Shown in pieces: positions 1 through 11,448 of a stretch of DNA of 64,000 nt. This DNA comes from Orobanche coerulescens. Taxonomy: Eukaryota; Streptophyta; Magnoliopsida; Lamiales; Orobanchaceae. Within the stretch, counting starts at the first letter, position 1, and each line of letters begins with the position of its first letter. Below the pieces are notes generated by a model. The model searched no databases, was not told the origin of the DNA, and worked only from the letters and a program-made list of their open reading frames with translations. A program made the position numbers and the translations under genes. The stretch is taken from contig CM065803.1 of assembly GCA_033398695.1 (NCBI GenBank), positions 46,181,501-46,245,500 on the forward strand. Reading direction: 5' to 3'.

Positions 1-2082
1 GAGATTTGGAGTTGTTTTTGAGCTTGGAATATATTCTCTCATAGCATTGAAGTTGTTCTTCATTTCTAGAGGTAGGTGTGCTTTCTTCTCTGCATTAATT
101 TCTTATGTTGATGTTATAAACGAATTATACTTCACCTAGAGTTAGATTAAACAAGTAAAACATGGTTATAATTAAACTCTTTAAGCACTTTTGATGAATA
201 TGTTAAATAAGGGTTGAGATGGAGGTGTTCTTGATGATATAGTGATTTTAATCATGTTTGTAATTGTCATTACTCACCTTCTGGACGAATTTAGCTCAGT
301 AGGACATTGTTGGATCGGTTAGCTTCTTCATAACTGGATTTAATCAAGAACTTGATATCATAAAGTGTTTAAACACCATTTTAGGTATTTATTTACCTTG
401 AGAAGAACTTGATAAGGTTAAAGATGAGATTAGATGATCTAGTTCAGAAATCTTAGAAGCTATAACAAATCATATTTGTTCAGTTCCACAAGTCTTTGAA
501 GAATGATAAGGATCTTACAACAATAACTTTTCATCAATCTATTGTGTTGATAACTTAGAATGTGGTTCATCATCATGCTAAATAGATAGTGTTCTTAAGT
601 AAGATGATGCTGTTTATGAATAATACTATCATGGTATATTGAGTATCAAATTCATTATGACTATCCTTTTATAAATAGGAGATGTTGTAGAACATAAGAA
701 TTTGATTTAAACCAATTTTTTTGGCAAATGGAAGATGTTTTGTTCATGGAATAACAAGAGAATTTCAAGACACTTTTGGGTATGGTAATCCGATTTTGGA
801 GGATGAATTAGTCGTATTGAAACCTTTCATTAATCGTTAAGGTATTCATCAAGGGGGGATGAATTATTCGAATAAGTTGCGGGCGTCGTTTTCTACGAAT
901 TGATATTAATATTATGTGAATATGTTATTGAATGAATTACGTTTCATTCAAGGTTGCTCGTTCGATTGAGTGTTTAACCGAGGATACCGTCCGTTTGATC
1001 ATTTGGAGAAGGACTATCTTTCACTTACGGATTTGAGGCAAGTTATCTTGCTTGGTTATAATGATGATTAGATTCTTCTGATGGTTATATCTTTCATATG
1101 TATGAATTGTTCATGAAATGTTTGTCGTGATTTGACATTGTCCTTGACGTTATTCCGCTTTTCTTCATGGGGTTGCATTCCCAAGCACGTCGTTTGAATC
1201 ATTGAATCTCGTTGGCCTTATTTTCACTTCGGTGAGTTTTTCTTGATCCTTAATCGGATATGTGATTTGTTGAATTCGTTGTCATGTTGTATCGTGACAT
1301 ATCCGGAATCATATCGCATTCCGATTGTTATTGTGTAGGATTTTTAGCCGTGCACATATAGTCATTGGTGGATATTATTCCGCATTGGGTGTGCACACGG
1401 GACGTAGTTTCGTGAGGCTAATTAGGTACATTGTCCTACGTATATTCTGGATTCCATATACGGGGCGGACATGTGCACGGACACATTTCCGGATCGGGCG
1501 TACTGTGATGTCCATCTTTGAGCCATACCGTAAATCGTCCATAGTATTGGATGCTTGTGACTGATCGTTTCATACGCCCGAGGGGTATGATTGATAGTCG
1601 GAATGATTTCTTTGAAATCTATATATGTGAATTGTATATGTCAGAAGAATTGATTATCATGTATATCTGACCCTGTGTTGGGCGAAATACTTGTATTATA
1701 TTTTAGGTCGAGGAAAAGGCAAGGCACGGGAAGAGCATGTCGACGGCGAAGCGTTCGAGGGATACTAGTTCGGGGGGCCCCACATCTCTTGTTGTCCGGT
1801 TATGTTAAACCGTGTTATATTATTTCCTGTTTCATTTAATTTGCTATTTGGTTGTATTTGACATTTGAAGTATTTTCCATCTCCATATGGTTTATACTTG
1901 TTTTTGGATCCTGTGTATTGTAAGGCCGTTGGCCATATTTTATTAAACTCCTGATCGGAGTGATGACTATTCATTGTGGTTCGGTATCACAAATAATAAT
2001 TGTTTAATCTGTTTTGATTATCGCCTGGTGGGTCCCAGCGTGGGATTCACGGCACTGTAATAGCCGTTTTTGGGGTGTTACA
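1..2082 (+). repeat. Element A 5' LTR (3' three quarters)
   Basis: Matches 7891-9971 nearly base for base and ends GGGGTGTTACA. The palindrome cluster and TATA box known from the 3' LTR lie in the missing part. Small differences from the 3' copy are seen near 294-325, 451 and 476-490. The only long ORF, at 1325, is repeated in the other LTR and resembles no known protein. Confidence 0.95.
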
Positions 2083-2087
2083 GAAGA

Positions 2088-2099
2088 TGGTATCAGAGA
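2088..2099 (+). other. Primer-binding site of element A (initiator Met tRNA type)
   Basis: TGGTATCAGAGA lies 5 bp after the LTR end. Eleven of its 12 bases match the TGGTATCAGAGC primer site complementary to the 3' end of plant initiator Met tRNA. The last base differs from the copies in elements B and C. Confidence 0.9.
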
Positions 2100-2503
2100 G
2101 TTATTTTTTTTATGAGACATTGAGAAATGAACTAGTATCAAGAGACCTTCGTGTCACGTGTGACCTGTGCAAGCGCCTGACCCTACGAGCCAAATACGGT
2201 ATGTACTTTATGAGCCATTATTTAATTACTGGCATGATATTGATATCAGTATGAGTCTCTTTGTTGATCATGTTATTTCGAGGAATTGTGACAGGATTTA
2301 TCTGATTGATAATCCGAGGTAAATGCTGAATTTATTATACAATTGTAATTGTTCGACTTGACACCGATATGATATTCGGTGCGACATTTGTGGTATCGAT
2401 AACCGTTTCCTTGAATATGTGATTCCTTGTTGCTATTAACTTAGCATGAATTTTAGTATCTTGAATTGTACTTATGATTATCACTATGATTGATTCTTTC
2501 AGT
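2100..2503 (+). promoter_or_regulatory. Element A leader with candidate intron
   Basis: Non-coding leader between primer site and gag. A donor-like GTATGT begins at 2199 and an acceptor-like TTTCAG ends at 2502, one base before the gag ATG. Elements B and C have the same CAG-T-ATG arrangement at gag (28083-28090 and 43441-43447) and donor-like GTAAGG or GTAAGT upstream. Splicing is inferred from position only. Confidence 0.4.
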
Positions 2504-3610
2504 ATGGAAAGAAACCTGAGAGGTCGTGGCAGAGGGGGACGAGGCCGCGGTAGGGGCCGAATCCCGATACCTCGAGCCAACAGACGCGCGAATGCGGATC
2601 AGAGTTCCGCAGACAGTGGTTCGCCTTCTAGAGAACAATCGCACCACAAAGGCGCGGATGCGCGTGTCGATCCTTACGTCGTAATGCAGGGCATGATGAC
2701 ACAGATGACCCAGATGGGTCAACTAATGGAAGCTATGCAGAGGGCCGCTACTGGCCAGCAGCAGGGGGCTCATCCTCCTCCTGTGATTGGCGGACCCGTG
2801 AGCCGAATTATCAGCGACATCTCTCGCCAGCGACCACCGACTTTTGAAGGCTCCTCTGAGCCTGCTGACATTGTGCATTGGATCGAGCATTTTGAGAAAC
2901 TTTTCCAGATGGTGGACTGCCCGGAAGAGAATCGCGTTTCAGTAGCCGCGTATTACCTTGGCAAAGGCGCTCACACCTGGTGGCTTTCAGTAAGGCCAGC
3001 TGATGGTGTTTACACTTGGGAGGAATTTAAAAACCTCATGCTAGACCGTTACTACCCAGGGCCACTCCGCGAGGCCAAACTGTCGGAACTATTGAACCCT
3101 GACCCGTCTGAAGACGATGATGTATTATCTGTTGCTGAGAAATTCCAGGCACTTCTTCCTTTTGCCACGACAATTATCCGATCAGAGGCCGATAAGATCA
3201 AATACTTTCTCAAGAGGCTTAAACCCCGAATGAGAATGCAACTGTTGAATCACCACTGTACTACCTTACCGGAGTTCATCGAGAAGGCTCTGGAGTACGA
3301 GCTCACCGCGAAAGAGATTTCCAAGAAACAACCACAGTCCAACAACAAAAGGTCCAAGAACCAGAACCAGACTGAGAGTAATCGGGGGACATTCAGGAAG
3401 CCCCAGTCATTGCCAAACCCTTCTGATCGACCACCCATGGCGTCAAAGCCCACCGGATCGCACTCTCGAGCGGTTCCTCTTCCGCGGTGTGCCACAACCG
3501 TGGGGGCTGGGGGCATATCAACTTCAATTGCCCAAAGCTTGCCATCACATGCCATACTTGTGGGAAGAATGGTCACCGTGCTCGTTTTTGCAGGAGTGGG
3601 CCGGACATGA
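2504..3610 (+). pseudogene. gag: Element A gag (nucleocapsid), frameshifted before the zinc knuckles
   Basis: Structural Gag protein that would package the element RNA. I place the start at the ATG at 2504 rather than the in-frame ATG at 2474, because the homologous gags of B and C start at the same place after CAG-T. The N-terminus is an Arg/Gly repeat (RGRGRGGRGRGRGR), followed by a Gln/Met-rich segment and the core retrotransposon Gag domain (motif RPPTFEGSSEPADIVHW near residue 105, then WWLSVRP and YYPGPLREAKLSEL). The reading frame shifts at about 3470-3490. In the next frame two zinc knuckles follow at 3490-3600: the first reads CHNR where CHNC is expected, so its second Cys is lost, while the second, CHTCGKNGHRARFC, is intact. 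The gag core is clearly related to that of element B. Confidence 0.9.
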
Positions 3611-3728
3611 TCCAGTGGCGTCTTATGCTCTAGTTCAATCTTGTCCGTAACCGGACGCCTCCGTCCGCATCCTATCGTACTCACCTGAGCGAATAGGGAA
3701 TGGGCCGTGGGAATCAAAGTGGTACACT

Positions 3729-4337
3729 GTGCCAGATCGCGAAACCTGTGATTTACGAGATGAAGAAAGCCGACGATCCCGAGGCCGCATGATTTCGTAT
3801 ACTCGAGATCCACTCCCGACTGTATGTGTTCTTTTTGATACCGGTGCTTCACACTCCTTTATATCTTCTTCTTGTTTAAGTGGTTTGCCTCTAGACCATG
3901 TTATCAACTGTGAGCCCTACGTGATTGGTCTACCTGATGGTAGAAGAATTATTGGAAATCGTGAAGTCCAGGACTGTCCGATTCGTTTGAACGACCGTGA
4001 GTGGTTGTCAAATCTAATTGTAGTCGATCTACCTAAGGATGATATAATCTTGGGTATCGATTGGATGGATAGTCATGATGCAATACTCAGTGTCCGCAAG
4101 CGGATGGTTACCGTCACTTCTGATGATGGATTCGAGTGTATTTTTCGAGGTGATAATCCCACTGCTCGGGAGAGTCATCGATCTATGAAAGCGGTGAAAC
4201 CGCTTAATCAAGGGTGTATTGGTTATTGGTGCTACATGACCAAAGCAGATCGACGATTGAATTGGCCGACATTAGGTAGTCCGAGATTACCCCGATGTAT
4301 TTCCAGACGAGTTACCAGGCTTACCTCCTCATCGTGA
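3729..4337 (+). pseudogene. Element A aspartic protease region
   Basis: Retroviral-type aspartic protease that would release Gag and Pol products. The catalytic motif FDTGASHSFIS is at about 3832-3865, followed by LPDGRRIIGN and the hydrophobic stretch DDIILGIDWMDSHDA typical of chromovirus proteases. The open frame starts downstream of the zinc knuckles in a different frame from gag and runs off frame just before RT: the conserved protease-RT linker is present but displaced, and the ORF ends at 4337, one base before the next ORF. The apparent Met start is incidental. In an intact element this is part of one polyprotein. Confidence 0.85.
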
Positions 4338-4338
4338 C

Positions 4339-5415
4339 GTGAAGTTTATTATTGAGTTAGAACCAGGTACGTCCCCGCTCTCAAAAGCACCGTACCGTAT
4401 GGCTCCGACTGAGATGCAAGAATTGAAGAACCAGCTTGAGGAGTTGACTGACAAAGGCTATATTCGACCTAGTGCGTCCCCTTGGGGAGCACCAGTGTTA
4501 TTCGTACGGAAGAAAGATGGATCTCTACGCTTATGTATTGATTACCGTGAGCTGAACAGGGTAACCATCAAGAACAAATATCCCTTGCCTCGTATTGATG
4601 ATTTATTGGACCAACTTCAGGGAGCTGCCGTGTTTTCTAAGATCGACTTGAGATCTGGTTATCATCATCTGAGGATTCGAGAGTCTGACATTTCAAAGAC
4701 AGCATTCCGTACTCGCTATGGGCATTATGAGTTCGTGGTGATGCCGTTTGGACTGACTAATGCACCGGCAGTATTCATGGAGTTGATGAATCGAGCTTTT
4801 ATTAACTACCTGGATCGCTTTGTAGTCGTTTTCATAGATGACATTCTGATTTACTCTCGCGACCACGAGGAGCACGAGCGTCACCTCCACCAAGTTCTCA
4901 ATACATTGAGGCGGGAACAACTTTATGGGAAATTTTCTAAGTGTGAATTCTGGATGCCTGAGGTTGTCTTTCTCGGGCATGTGATATCAGCCGAAGGGGT
5001 TAGAGTGGACCCACAAAAGACGAAAGCCATTCGAGATTGGCTACCACCGAAGAACGTGAAGGAAGTTCGTAGTTTCCTCGGCCTAGCAGGTTACTACCGA
5101 CGGTTCGTAGAAGGATTTTCTAAAATTTCGCAACCGATGACTAACTTACTGCGGAAGGACAAGAAGTATTTGTGGTCAGAAACATGTCAGCAAAGTTTTG
5201 AAGAGCTCAAGAGTCGATTGATCTCGGCACCTGTTTTGGTCTTACCAAAGGGGACGGAAGGATTTGTGGTGTATAGTGACGCGTCGAGACAGGGTCTGGG
5301 ATGTGTACTAATGCAGGAAGGGAAAGTAATCGCCTATGCATCGAGACAATTGCGACCCTATGAAGTTAACTATCCGACCCACGACTTGGAGTTAGCAAAA
5401 TGGTGTTTGCTTTGA
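4339..5415 (+). pseudogene. Element A reverse transcriptase and start of RNase H
   Basis: RNA-directed DNA polymerase of the Ty3/gypsy type. Motifs in order: [70 protein letters not shown], the catalytic FIDDILIYS (about residue 165), and the thumb motif [15 protein letters not shown]. RNase H begins with [15 protein letters not shown] and the frame is lost after LELA at about 5398, where a few bases appear deleted from a conserved Ala-Ala-Val-Val stretch. Catalytic residues of RT are intact. The following ORF resumes in another frame with a 16-base overlap, so one small indel separates them. Confidence 0.92.
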
Positions 5416-7169
5416 AAATCAGGCGTCACTATCTTTATGGAGTTACCCGGATCTTTACGGACCACAAGAGCCTAAAGTACATTTTTACTCAGAAGGAGTT
5501 GAACATGAGACAGAGAAGGTGGCTAGAATTAATCAAGGACTATGATATCGAGATCCTTTATCATCCGGGTAAAGCAAATGTGGTTGCCGACGCATTGAGC
5601 CGTAAGACAGTGCAGGAGCAGATGCTGAGCCGTTTAACAGCACAGAGGGAATTGCAGTTGGACCTTATGAGGCCAGAAATTGAAGTTTGGTTACAGCGTG
5701 TTCAGGGACAACTTTGCACCCTTGAGATTTCTTCGTCTCTTGATGTTATGATCAAATCGAAGCAAATTACGGACCCATTCTTATCTCGAGTTCGGGATGA
5801 AGTAACTCAGGGGAAAGCCCCTGGATTCGTGGTCCACGAGGATAGATTGATACATTTTAGAAATCGAGTTTGTGTACCCGCTGACGAAGAGTTGAGGAAC
5901 TCTATCATGAGAGAAGCCCATGCTACCCCGTACTCTATTCACCCAGGCTCTAGCAAGATGTATAAGGATTTGAAGCAGAATTATTGGTGGGGGAATATGA
6001 AGCGTGAGGTTGCCGAATTCGTTTCGAGGTGCTTAACCTGTCAGCAGGTTAAGATTGAACACCAGCGACCCGCAGGAATGCTGAAACCGCTCCCGATTCC
6101 TGAGTGGAAATGGGAGGACATATCTATGGATTTTATCACTAGCTTGCCGACGAGTCGTCGAGGAATGAATGCGATTTGGGTAATTGTGGACCGTCTGACC
6201 AAATCAGCCCAGTTTTTGGAGATTAAGGACACGTGGGGCCCCGAGAGATTGGCCCAGCTGTTTATTAAGGAAATTGTGAGACTACACGGTACCCCCAAGA
6301 GCATTGTATCAGACCGTTACGGGCGATTTGTGTCACACTTCTGGAAGGCAGTTCATCGAGCGATGGGCACGCAGTTAAATTTCAGTACGGCTTTTCATCC
6401 ACAGACTGATGGTCAGTCGGAGAGAACCATTCAGACTCTAGAGGATATGTTGAGAGCATGTGCTCTTGATTGGAAAAATGATTGGGAATCCCAGCTACCT
6501 TTGGTGGAATTCACTTATAATAATAGTTGGCACGCTTCGATTCAGATGGCACCGTATGAGGCATTGTATGGCCGTCGCTGTAGGTCCCCTTTGTGTTGGG
6601 ACGAACTATCAGAATCTCTGGGTACGGAACCCGATATGTTGTTAGCCGCCCGTGAGAAGATCACTTTGATTAAGAGTCGGTTGTTAACGGCTCAAAGTCG
6701 ACAGAAGTCTTATGCTGACCATCGTCGACGACCGCTTGAGTTCGAGGTTGGTGACCATGTGTTAATGAAGGTGTCTCCTACTCGAGGTGTTTTTCGTTTC
6801 GGGAAGAGGGGCAAGCTGAGCCCAAGGTACATTGGGCCGTTTGAAGTTCTGGAGCGCGTAGGTGATCTGGCCTATCGACTAGCCTTGCCACCGACCTTGA
6901 GTAAAATTCACAATGTGTTTCATGTCTCCCAGTTGAGGAAATATGTTGCTGATCCGAGCCATGTACTTCAATTCGAAGATATTGAATTAGCAGAGGATCA
7001 TTCGTACGAGGAGCGTCCTGTACAGATACTCGAGAGGAGGATCAAACAGTTGCGGAACAAGACGATTCCCCTACTGAAGGTTCAGTGGTCACGACACGGA
7101 GTAGAGGAGGCTACGTGGGAGACTGAGGATAGTATGCGAGCGAGATACCCCGAGTTATTTACCCCTTAG
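5400..7169 (+). pseudogene. Element A RNase H, integrase and chromodomain-like tail
   Basis: The largest open stretch of the element, 589 codons. It starts inside RNase H ([18 protein letters not shown]), continues through the HHCC zinc domain of integrase ([10 protein letters not shown] ... CLTCQQVK), the catalytic core ([29 protein letters not shown]), the GPF/GPY region ([22 protein letters not shown]) near residue 475, and ends with a chromodomain-like motif ([18 protein letters not shown]). The core has SDRYGRF where most relatives have SDRDGRF, a possible damaging substitution next to the second catalytic Asp. Integrase would insert the cDNA; the chromodomain is thought to steer insertion to marked chromatin. 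The stop at 7167-7169 is followed directly by the polypurine region. Confidence 0.93.
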
Positions 7170-7190
7170 TTTCGAGGACGAAACTCTTTT

Positions 7191-7204
7191 TAAGGGGGGG
7201 AGTA
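7191..7204 (+). other. Element A polypurine tract
   Basis: TTAAGGGGGGGAGTA-type purine run immediately before the 3' LTR start (TGTAATATCC at 7205). It would prime plus-strand DNA synthesis. Elements B and C have similar G-rich or purine tracts at the same place. Confidence 0.85.
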
Positions 7205-7389
7205 TGTAATATCCGACTGTAACTTTTCATTTTTACCTGTCATTGTATTATTCGGATAACCTGATTATCATGAATCGTTGCATTTAGTATTATGTTGAGG
7301 TATTATAGATTTGAATATCATATCGTTGTTATTTCATATGTGATGATTCGATGTTATTGGAGTGTTGCATTTTCGAATTTTTGTTAATG

Positions 7390-7729
7390 TAGCGTACGCT
7401 ACACAGTACTATTAACGTACGCTAATCATGTGACTTAGCGTGCGTAAGGTTTCCTCTGTTGCGTACGCTAAGAGGGAATCTGGCAGCAGTTGACTTCAGC
7501 ACGTGAACCCTTTTAACCGTTAGCATGCATGAGATCTAAGTCTGAGCTGTCGTGTCGGTGAGAATCGACTTTTATTAGCGTGCGTAACCCATTTATCATT
7601 GGCGTGCGCTAACGGCCTGTGATAATTCAAGACAGTAGCCACTGTAAGCCGTTTATGTACGTAATATCGACCGGATAGCGTACGTAAGTTCATTAGCGTA
7701 CGCTAATCTTTCCCGATAGCGTGCGCTAA
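7390..7729. repeat. Palindrome cluster in U3 of element A
   Basis: About ten dispersed copies of a 12-14 bp palindrome with consensus TTAGCGTACGCTAA, for example at 7390-7401, 7412-7425, 7435-7447, 7459-7471, 7575-7587, 7599-7612, 7652-7663, 7675-7687, 7693-7706 and 7716-7729. Spacing is irregular and the sequence between copies is not repeated, so this is not a tandem repeat. The last copy ends 12 bp before the TATA box, which suggests clustered binding sites for a dimeric factor. Confidence 0.85.
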
Positions 7730-7741
7730 GTATGTCCAGTC

Positions 7742-7749
7742 TATTTATA
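7742..7749 (+). promoter_or_regulatory. TATA box of element A LTR promoter
   Basis: TATTTATA immediately downstream of the palindrome cluster, followed by a C/T-rich stretch (TTCTCTCTCCATT near 7792) as expected around a plant transcription start. Start site not visible. Confidence 0.65.
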
Positions 7750-9971
7750 GGGCCAGCCTGTTTTTCATTTCTTCACAACTCTAAACCGATTCTCTCTCCA
7801 TTTTATCGTCCCTCTGCACTCTAAAAACGATATCAACCTTCACCAACTTGTTTCTAAGCCTTGAATCTTGGAGTGGAGCTCATTCCCTTGGAGATTTGGA
7901 GTTGTTTTTGAGCTTGGAATATATTCTCTCATAGCATTGAAGTTGTTCTTCATTTCTAGAGGTAGGTGTGCTTTCTTCTCTGCATTAATTTCTTATGTTG
8001 ATGTTATAAACGAATTATACTTCACCTAGAGTTAGATTAAACAAGTAAAACATGGTTATAATTAAACTCTTTAAGCACTTTTGATGAATATGTTAAATAA
8101 GGGTTGAGATGGAGGTGTTCTTGATGATATAGTGATTTTAATCATGTTTGTAATTGTCATTACTCACCTTCTCGGACGAATTTAGCTCAAGAGACATTGT
8201 TGGATCGGTTAGCTTCTTCATAACTGGATTTAATCAAGAATTTGATATCATAAAGTGTTTAAACACCATTTTAGGTATTTATTTACCTTGAGAAGAACTT
8301 GATAAGGTTAATGATGAGATTAGATGATCTAGTTCAGAAATCTTAGAAGCTTTAACAAATCATATTTGTTCGCCCACAAGTCTTTGAAGAATGATAAGGA
8401 TCTTACAACAATAACTTTTCATCAATCTATTGTGTTGATAACTTAGAATGTGGTTCATCATCATGCTAAATAGATAGTGTTCTTAAGTAAGATGATGCTG
8501 TTTATGAATAATACTATCATGGTATATTGAGTATCAAATTCATTATGACTATCCTTTTATAAATAGGAGATGTTGTAGAACATAAGAATTTGATTTAAAC
8601 CAATTTTTTTGGCAAATGGAAGATGTTTTGTTCATGGAATAACAAGAGAATTTCAAGACACTTTTGGGTATGGTAATCCGATTTTGGAGGATGAATTAGT
8701 CGTATTGAAACCTTTCATTAATCGTTAAGGTATTCATCAAGGGGGGATGAATTATTCGAATAAGTTGCGGGCGTCGTTTTCTACGAATTGATATTAATAT
8801 TATGTGAATATGTTATTGAATGAATTACGTTTCATTCAAGGTTGCTCGTTCGATTGAGTGTTTAACCGAGGATACCGTCCGTTTGATCATTTGGAGAAGG
8901 ACTATCTTTCACTTACGGATTTGAGGCAAGTTATCTTGCTTGGTTATAATGATAATTAGATTCTTCTGATGGTTATATCTTTCATATGTATGAATTGTTC
9001 ATGAATGTTTGTCGTGATTTGACATTGTCCTTGACGTTATTCCGTTTTCTTCATGGGGTTGCATTCCCAAGTACGTCGTTTGAATCATTGAATCTCGTTG
9101 GCCTTATTTTCACTTCGGTGAGTTTTTCTTGATTTTTAATTGGATATGTGATTTGTTGAATTCGTTGTCATGTTGTATCGTGACATATCCGGAATCATAT
9201 CTGCGTTCCGATTGGTTATTGTGCAGGATTTTTAGCCAGGCACATATAGTCATTGGCGGATATTATTCCGCATTGGACTGTGCACACGGGACGTAGTTTC
9301 GTGAGGCTAATTAGGTACATTGTCCTACGTATATTCTGGATTCCATATACGGGGCGGACATGTGCACGAACACATTTCCGGATCGGGCGTACTGTGATGT
9401 CCATCTTTGAGCCATACCGTAAATCGTCCATAGTATTGGATGCTTGTGACTAATCGTTTCATACGCCCGAGGGGTATGATTGATAGTCGGAATGATTTCT
9501 TTGAAATCTATATATGTGAATTGTATATGTCAGAAGAATTGATTATCATGTATATCTGACCCTGTGTTGGGCGAAATACTTGTATTGTATTTTAGGTCGA
9601 GGAAAAGGCAAGGCACGGGAAGAGCATGTCGACGGCGAAGGGTTCGAGGGATACTAGTTCGGGGGCCCCCACATCTCTTGTTGTCCGGTTATGTTAAACC
9701 GTGTTATATTATTTCCTGTTTCATTTAATTTGCTATTTGGTTGTATTTGACATTTGAAGTATTTTCCATCTCCATATGGTTTATACTTGTTTTTGGATCC
9801 TGTGTATTATAAGGCCGTTGGCCATATTTTATTAAACTCCTGATCGGAGTGATGACTATTCATTGTGGTTCGGTATCACAAATAATAATTGTTTAATCTG
9901 TTTTGATTATCGCCTGGTGGGTCCCAGCGTGGGATTCACGGCACTGTAATAGCCGTTTTTGGGGTGTTACA

Positions 9972-11448
9972 TTGACTTTGGAATTTTGGGGATCTCGACT
10001 AGATGTTGTCGTAATTCCAATTTAAGTATTCCTATTTTATTAGTGATGGTATTAATGAAGTTTTGTTGGATTGAATTATTCATTGGAGGTTGGTTTTCGG
10101 TATAATTGGGATTAGTTGTTAACAATGGGAGATTGCTTACAACGTGTTTGTTTAAATGCCCCAATGAGTTTGGGTAGTGTTGTATCGACCTTTTGAGTTG
10201 ATTTTGATTTTATGTGGATATGTATATTAAGTGAATCATTGGTAATTGTGTTATTCAAGGTTGTTCGAGGACCGATAATCACTTTAAGGGCGTTGATCGT
10301 GGAAGGACTTTCTCGTCATTGGTTTGAGGCAAGTTTTATACTTGTACTAGTCAATGAGATTAATGTTATCATATATGTGTATGAATGTGTTGTATCATTT
10401 CGAGACTTAGTCTCTTCATGAGTTTATTGATATTAGGGGATCGTTCAATACGATACTCTTCGGCAATTATGCCAAATGTTTATTATTGTTCATTAATGGC
10501 CGGTTCAAGGCATTAGGGTACTCGTTGTTAATGTTATTGTCGATAGTCGGTTTGCGATATCGATGTATCGATTGTTGTTGCTAATATTGATGTCGATCTA
10601 AGACATTGTTGTAATCATTGTTATTAATGTTGGCATCCTGTCATTCATGTTGTATTGGCCGATTGAAAGCATTGGCGTATTCGTTCTCATCTTCGTCGTC
10701 GGTAACCGATTAAAGTTGCTGAGGCATTCATTGTATCATTGTTATCGATTGGCCGTTCTAAGGCAATCGAGGTGCTCAATCATTCATTGTATCATTGTTA
10801 TCGATTGGCCGTTCTAAGGCAATCGAGGTCCTCAATCATTCATTATATCATTGTTATCGATTGGTCGTTCTAAGGCAATCGAGGTGCTCAATCATTCATT
10901 GTATCATTGTTATCGATTGGCCGTTCTAAGGCAATCGAGGTGCTCAATCATTCATTGTATCATTGTTATTGATTGGCCGTTCTAAGGCAATCGAGGTCCT
11001 CAATCATTCATTATATCATTGTTATCGATTGGCCGTTCTAAGGCAATCGAGGTCCTCAATCATTCATTATATCATTGTTATCGATTGGTCGTTCTAAGGC
11101 AATCGAGGTGCTCAATCATTCGTTGTATCATTGTTATCGATTGGCCGTTCTAAGGAAATCGAGGTGCTCAATCATTCGTTGTATCATTGTTATCGATTGG
11201 TCGTTCTAAGGAAATCGAGGTATTGAATCATCCGCTACATCATTGTTATCGGTTGGTCATTCTAAGGCAATCGAGGTATTGAATTGGGACTGTCGAGGAC
11301 GGTGCCCATCCGTGAATTTCTGTCGTCGTGTTGGCCGACTCAAGGCAGTACAATATCATTCTTGCGAATCCAGTAATCTTTGAATCGTTACCGTTTAGGG
11401 TTAACTGTGTTTGGAGGCTAGTCTCGACTAGTGCTCGATGGGTAAACT
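9972..11448 (+). repeat. Element B LTR1, left segment between elements A and F
   Basis: Continues the B LTR that element A interrupts; equivalent to about 31076-32331 of LTR2 and 60740-61990 of LTR3. It contains the 56-bp tandem array and then breaks at 11448, where copia element F is inserted. The first ~1 kb of LTR1, including its palindrome cluster and TATA box, lies left of the window. Confidence 0.92.
10741..11300. repeat. 56-bp tandem repeat, ten units (LTR1 of B)
   Basis: Units begin GTTATCGATTGGCCGTTC at 10741, 10797, 10853, 10909, 10965, 11021, 11077, 11133, 11189 and 11245. They are 90% or more alike by eye, with the last units more divergent. LTR2 and LTR3 carry six units each at the same place, so this copy has expanded or the others contracted. 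Confidence 0.93.

Larger units (their letters stand above)
1..9971 (+). mobile_element. Element A: Tekay-like Ty3/gypsy chromovirus, 5' end cut by window
   Basis: A full-length-type LTR retrotransposon lacking only the first ~686 bp of its 5' LTR, which lie left of the window. In order it shows a 5' LTR, a Met-tRNA-type primer site, gag, protease, RT, RNase H, integrase, a chromodomain-like tail, a G-rich polypurine tract and a 3' LTR. It is inserted in LTR1 of element B: the host reads on at 9972 with the sequence found uninterrupted around 31076. The right-hand target duplication would be TTGAC (9972-9976); the left copy is off-window. The two LTRs look almost identical by eye, so insertion seems recent, yet the coding region has at least three frameshifts. 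The clade call rests on gene order, the RT and integrase type, and the C-terminal motif VEEATWE. Confidence 0.93.
7205..9971 (+). repeat. Element A 3' LTR (complete, 2767 bp)
   Basis: Starts TGTAATATCC and ends GGGGTGTTACA, so it has the TG...CA ends of an LTR. The first ~540 bp are U3, with a palindrome cluster (7390-7729) and a TATA box (7742). The rest matches the 5' LTR fragment. Its 3' end shares CGGCACTGTAATA and GGGGTGTTACA with the B LTRs. Confidence 0.96.

Noticed and set aside
1325..1564. 79-codon ORF in the element A LTR, repeated at 9253
   Set aside because: It lies in a non-coding LTR, is repeated only because the LTR is, has an altered start in the other copy and matches no family.
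2088..2099. Possible tRNA gene fragment
   Set aside because: Only the 12-base primer-binding complement is present; no cloverleaf-length sequence follows.
3250..3852. 200-codon minus-strand ORF over element A gag
   Set aside because: Shadow of gag on the opposite strand; no domain and breaks where gag composition changes.
7390..7729. Palindromes read as tandem satellite
   Set aside because: Spacing is irregular and intervening sequence is not repeated.
10741..11300. Regular direct repeats that could suggest a CRISPR array
   Set aside because: Units are contiguous 56-bp tandem copies without unique spacers, in a plant retrotransposon LTR.
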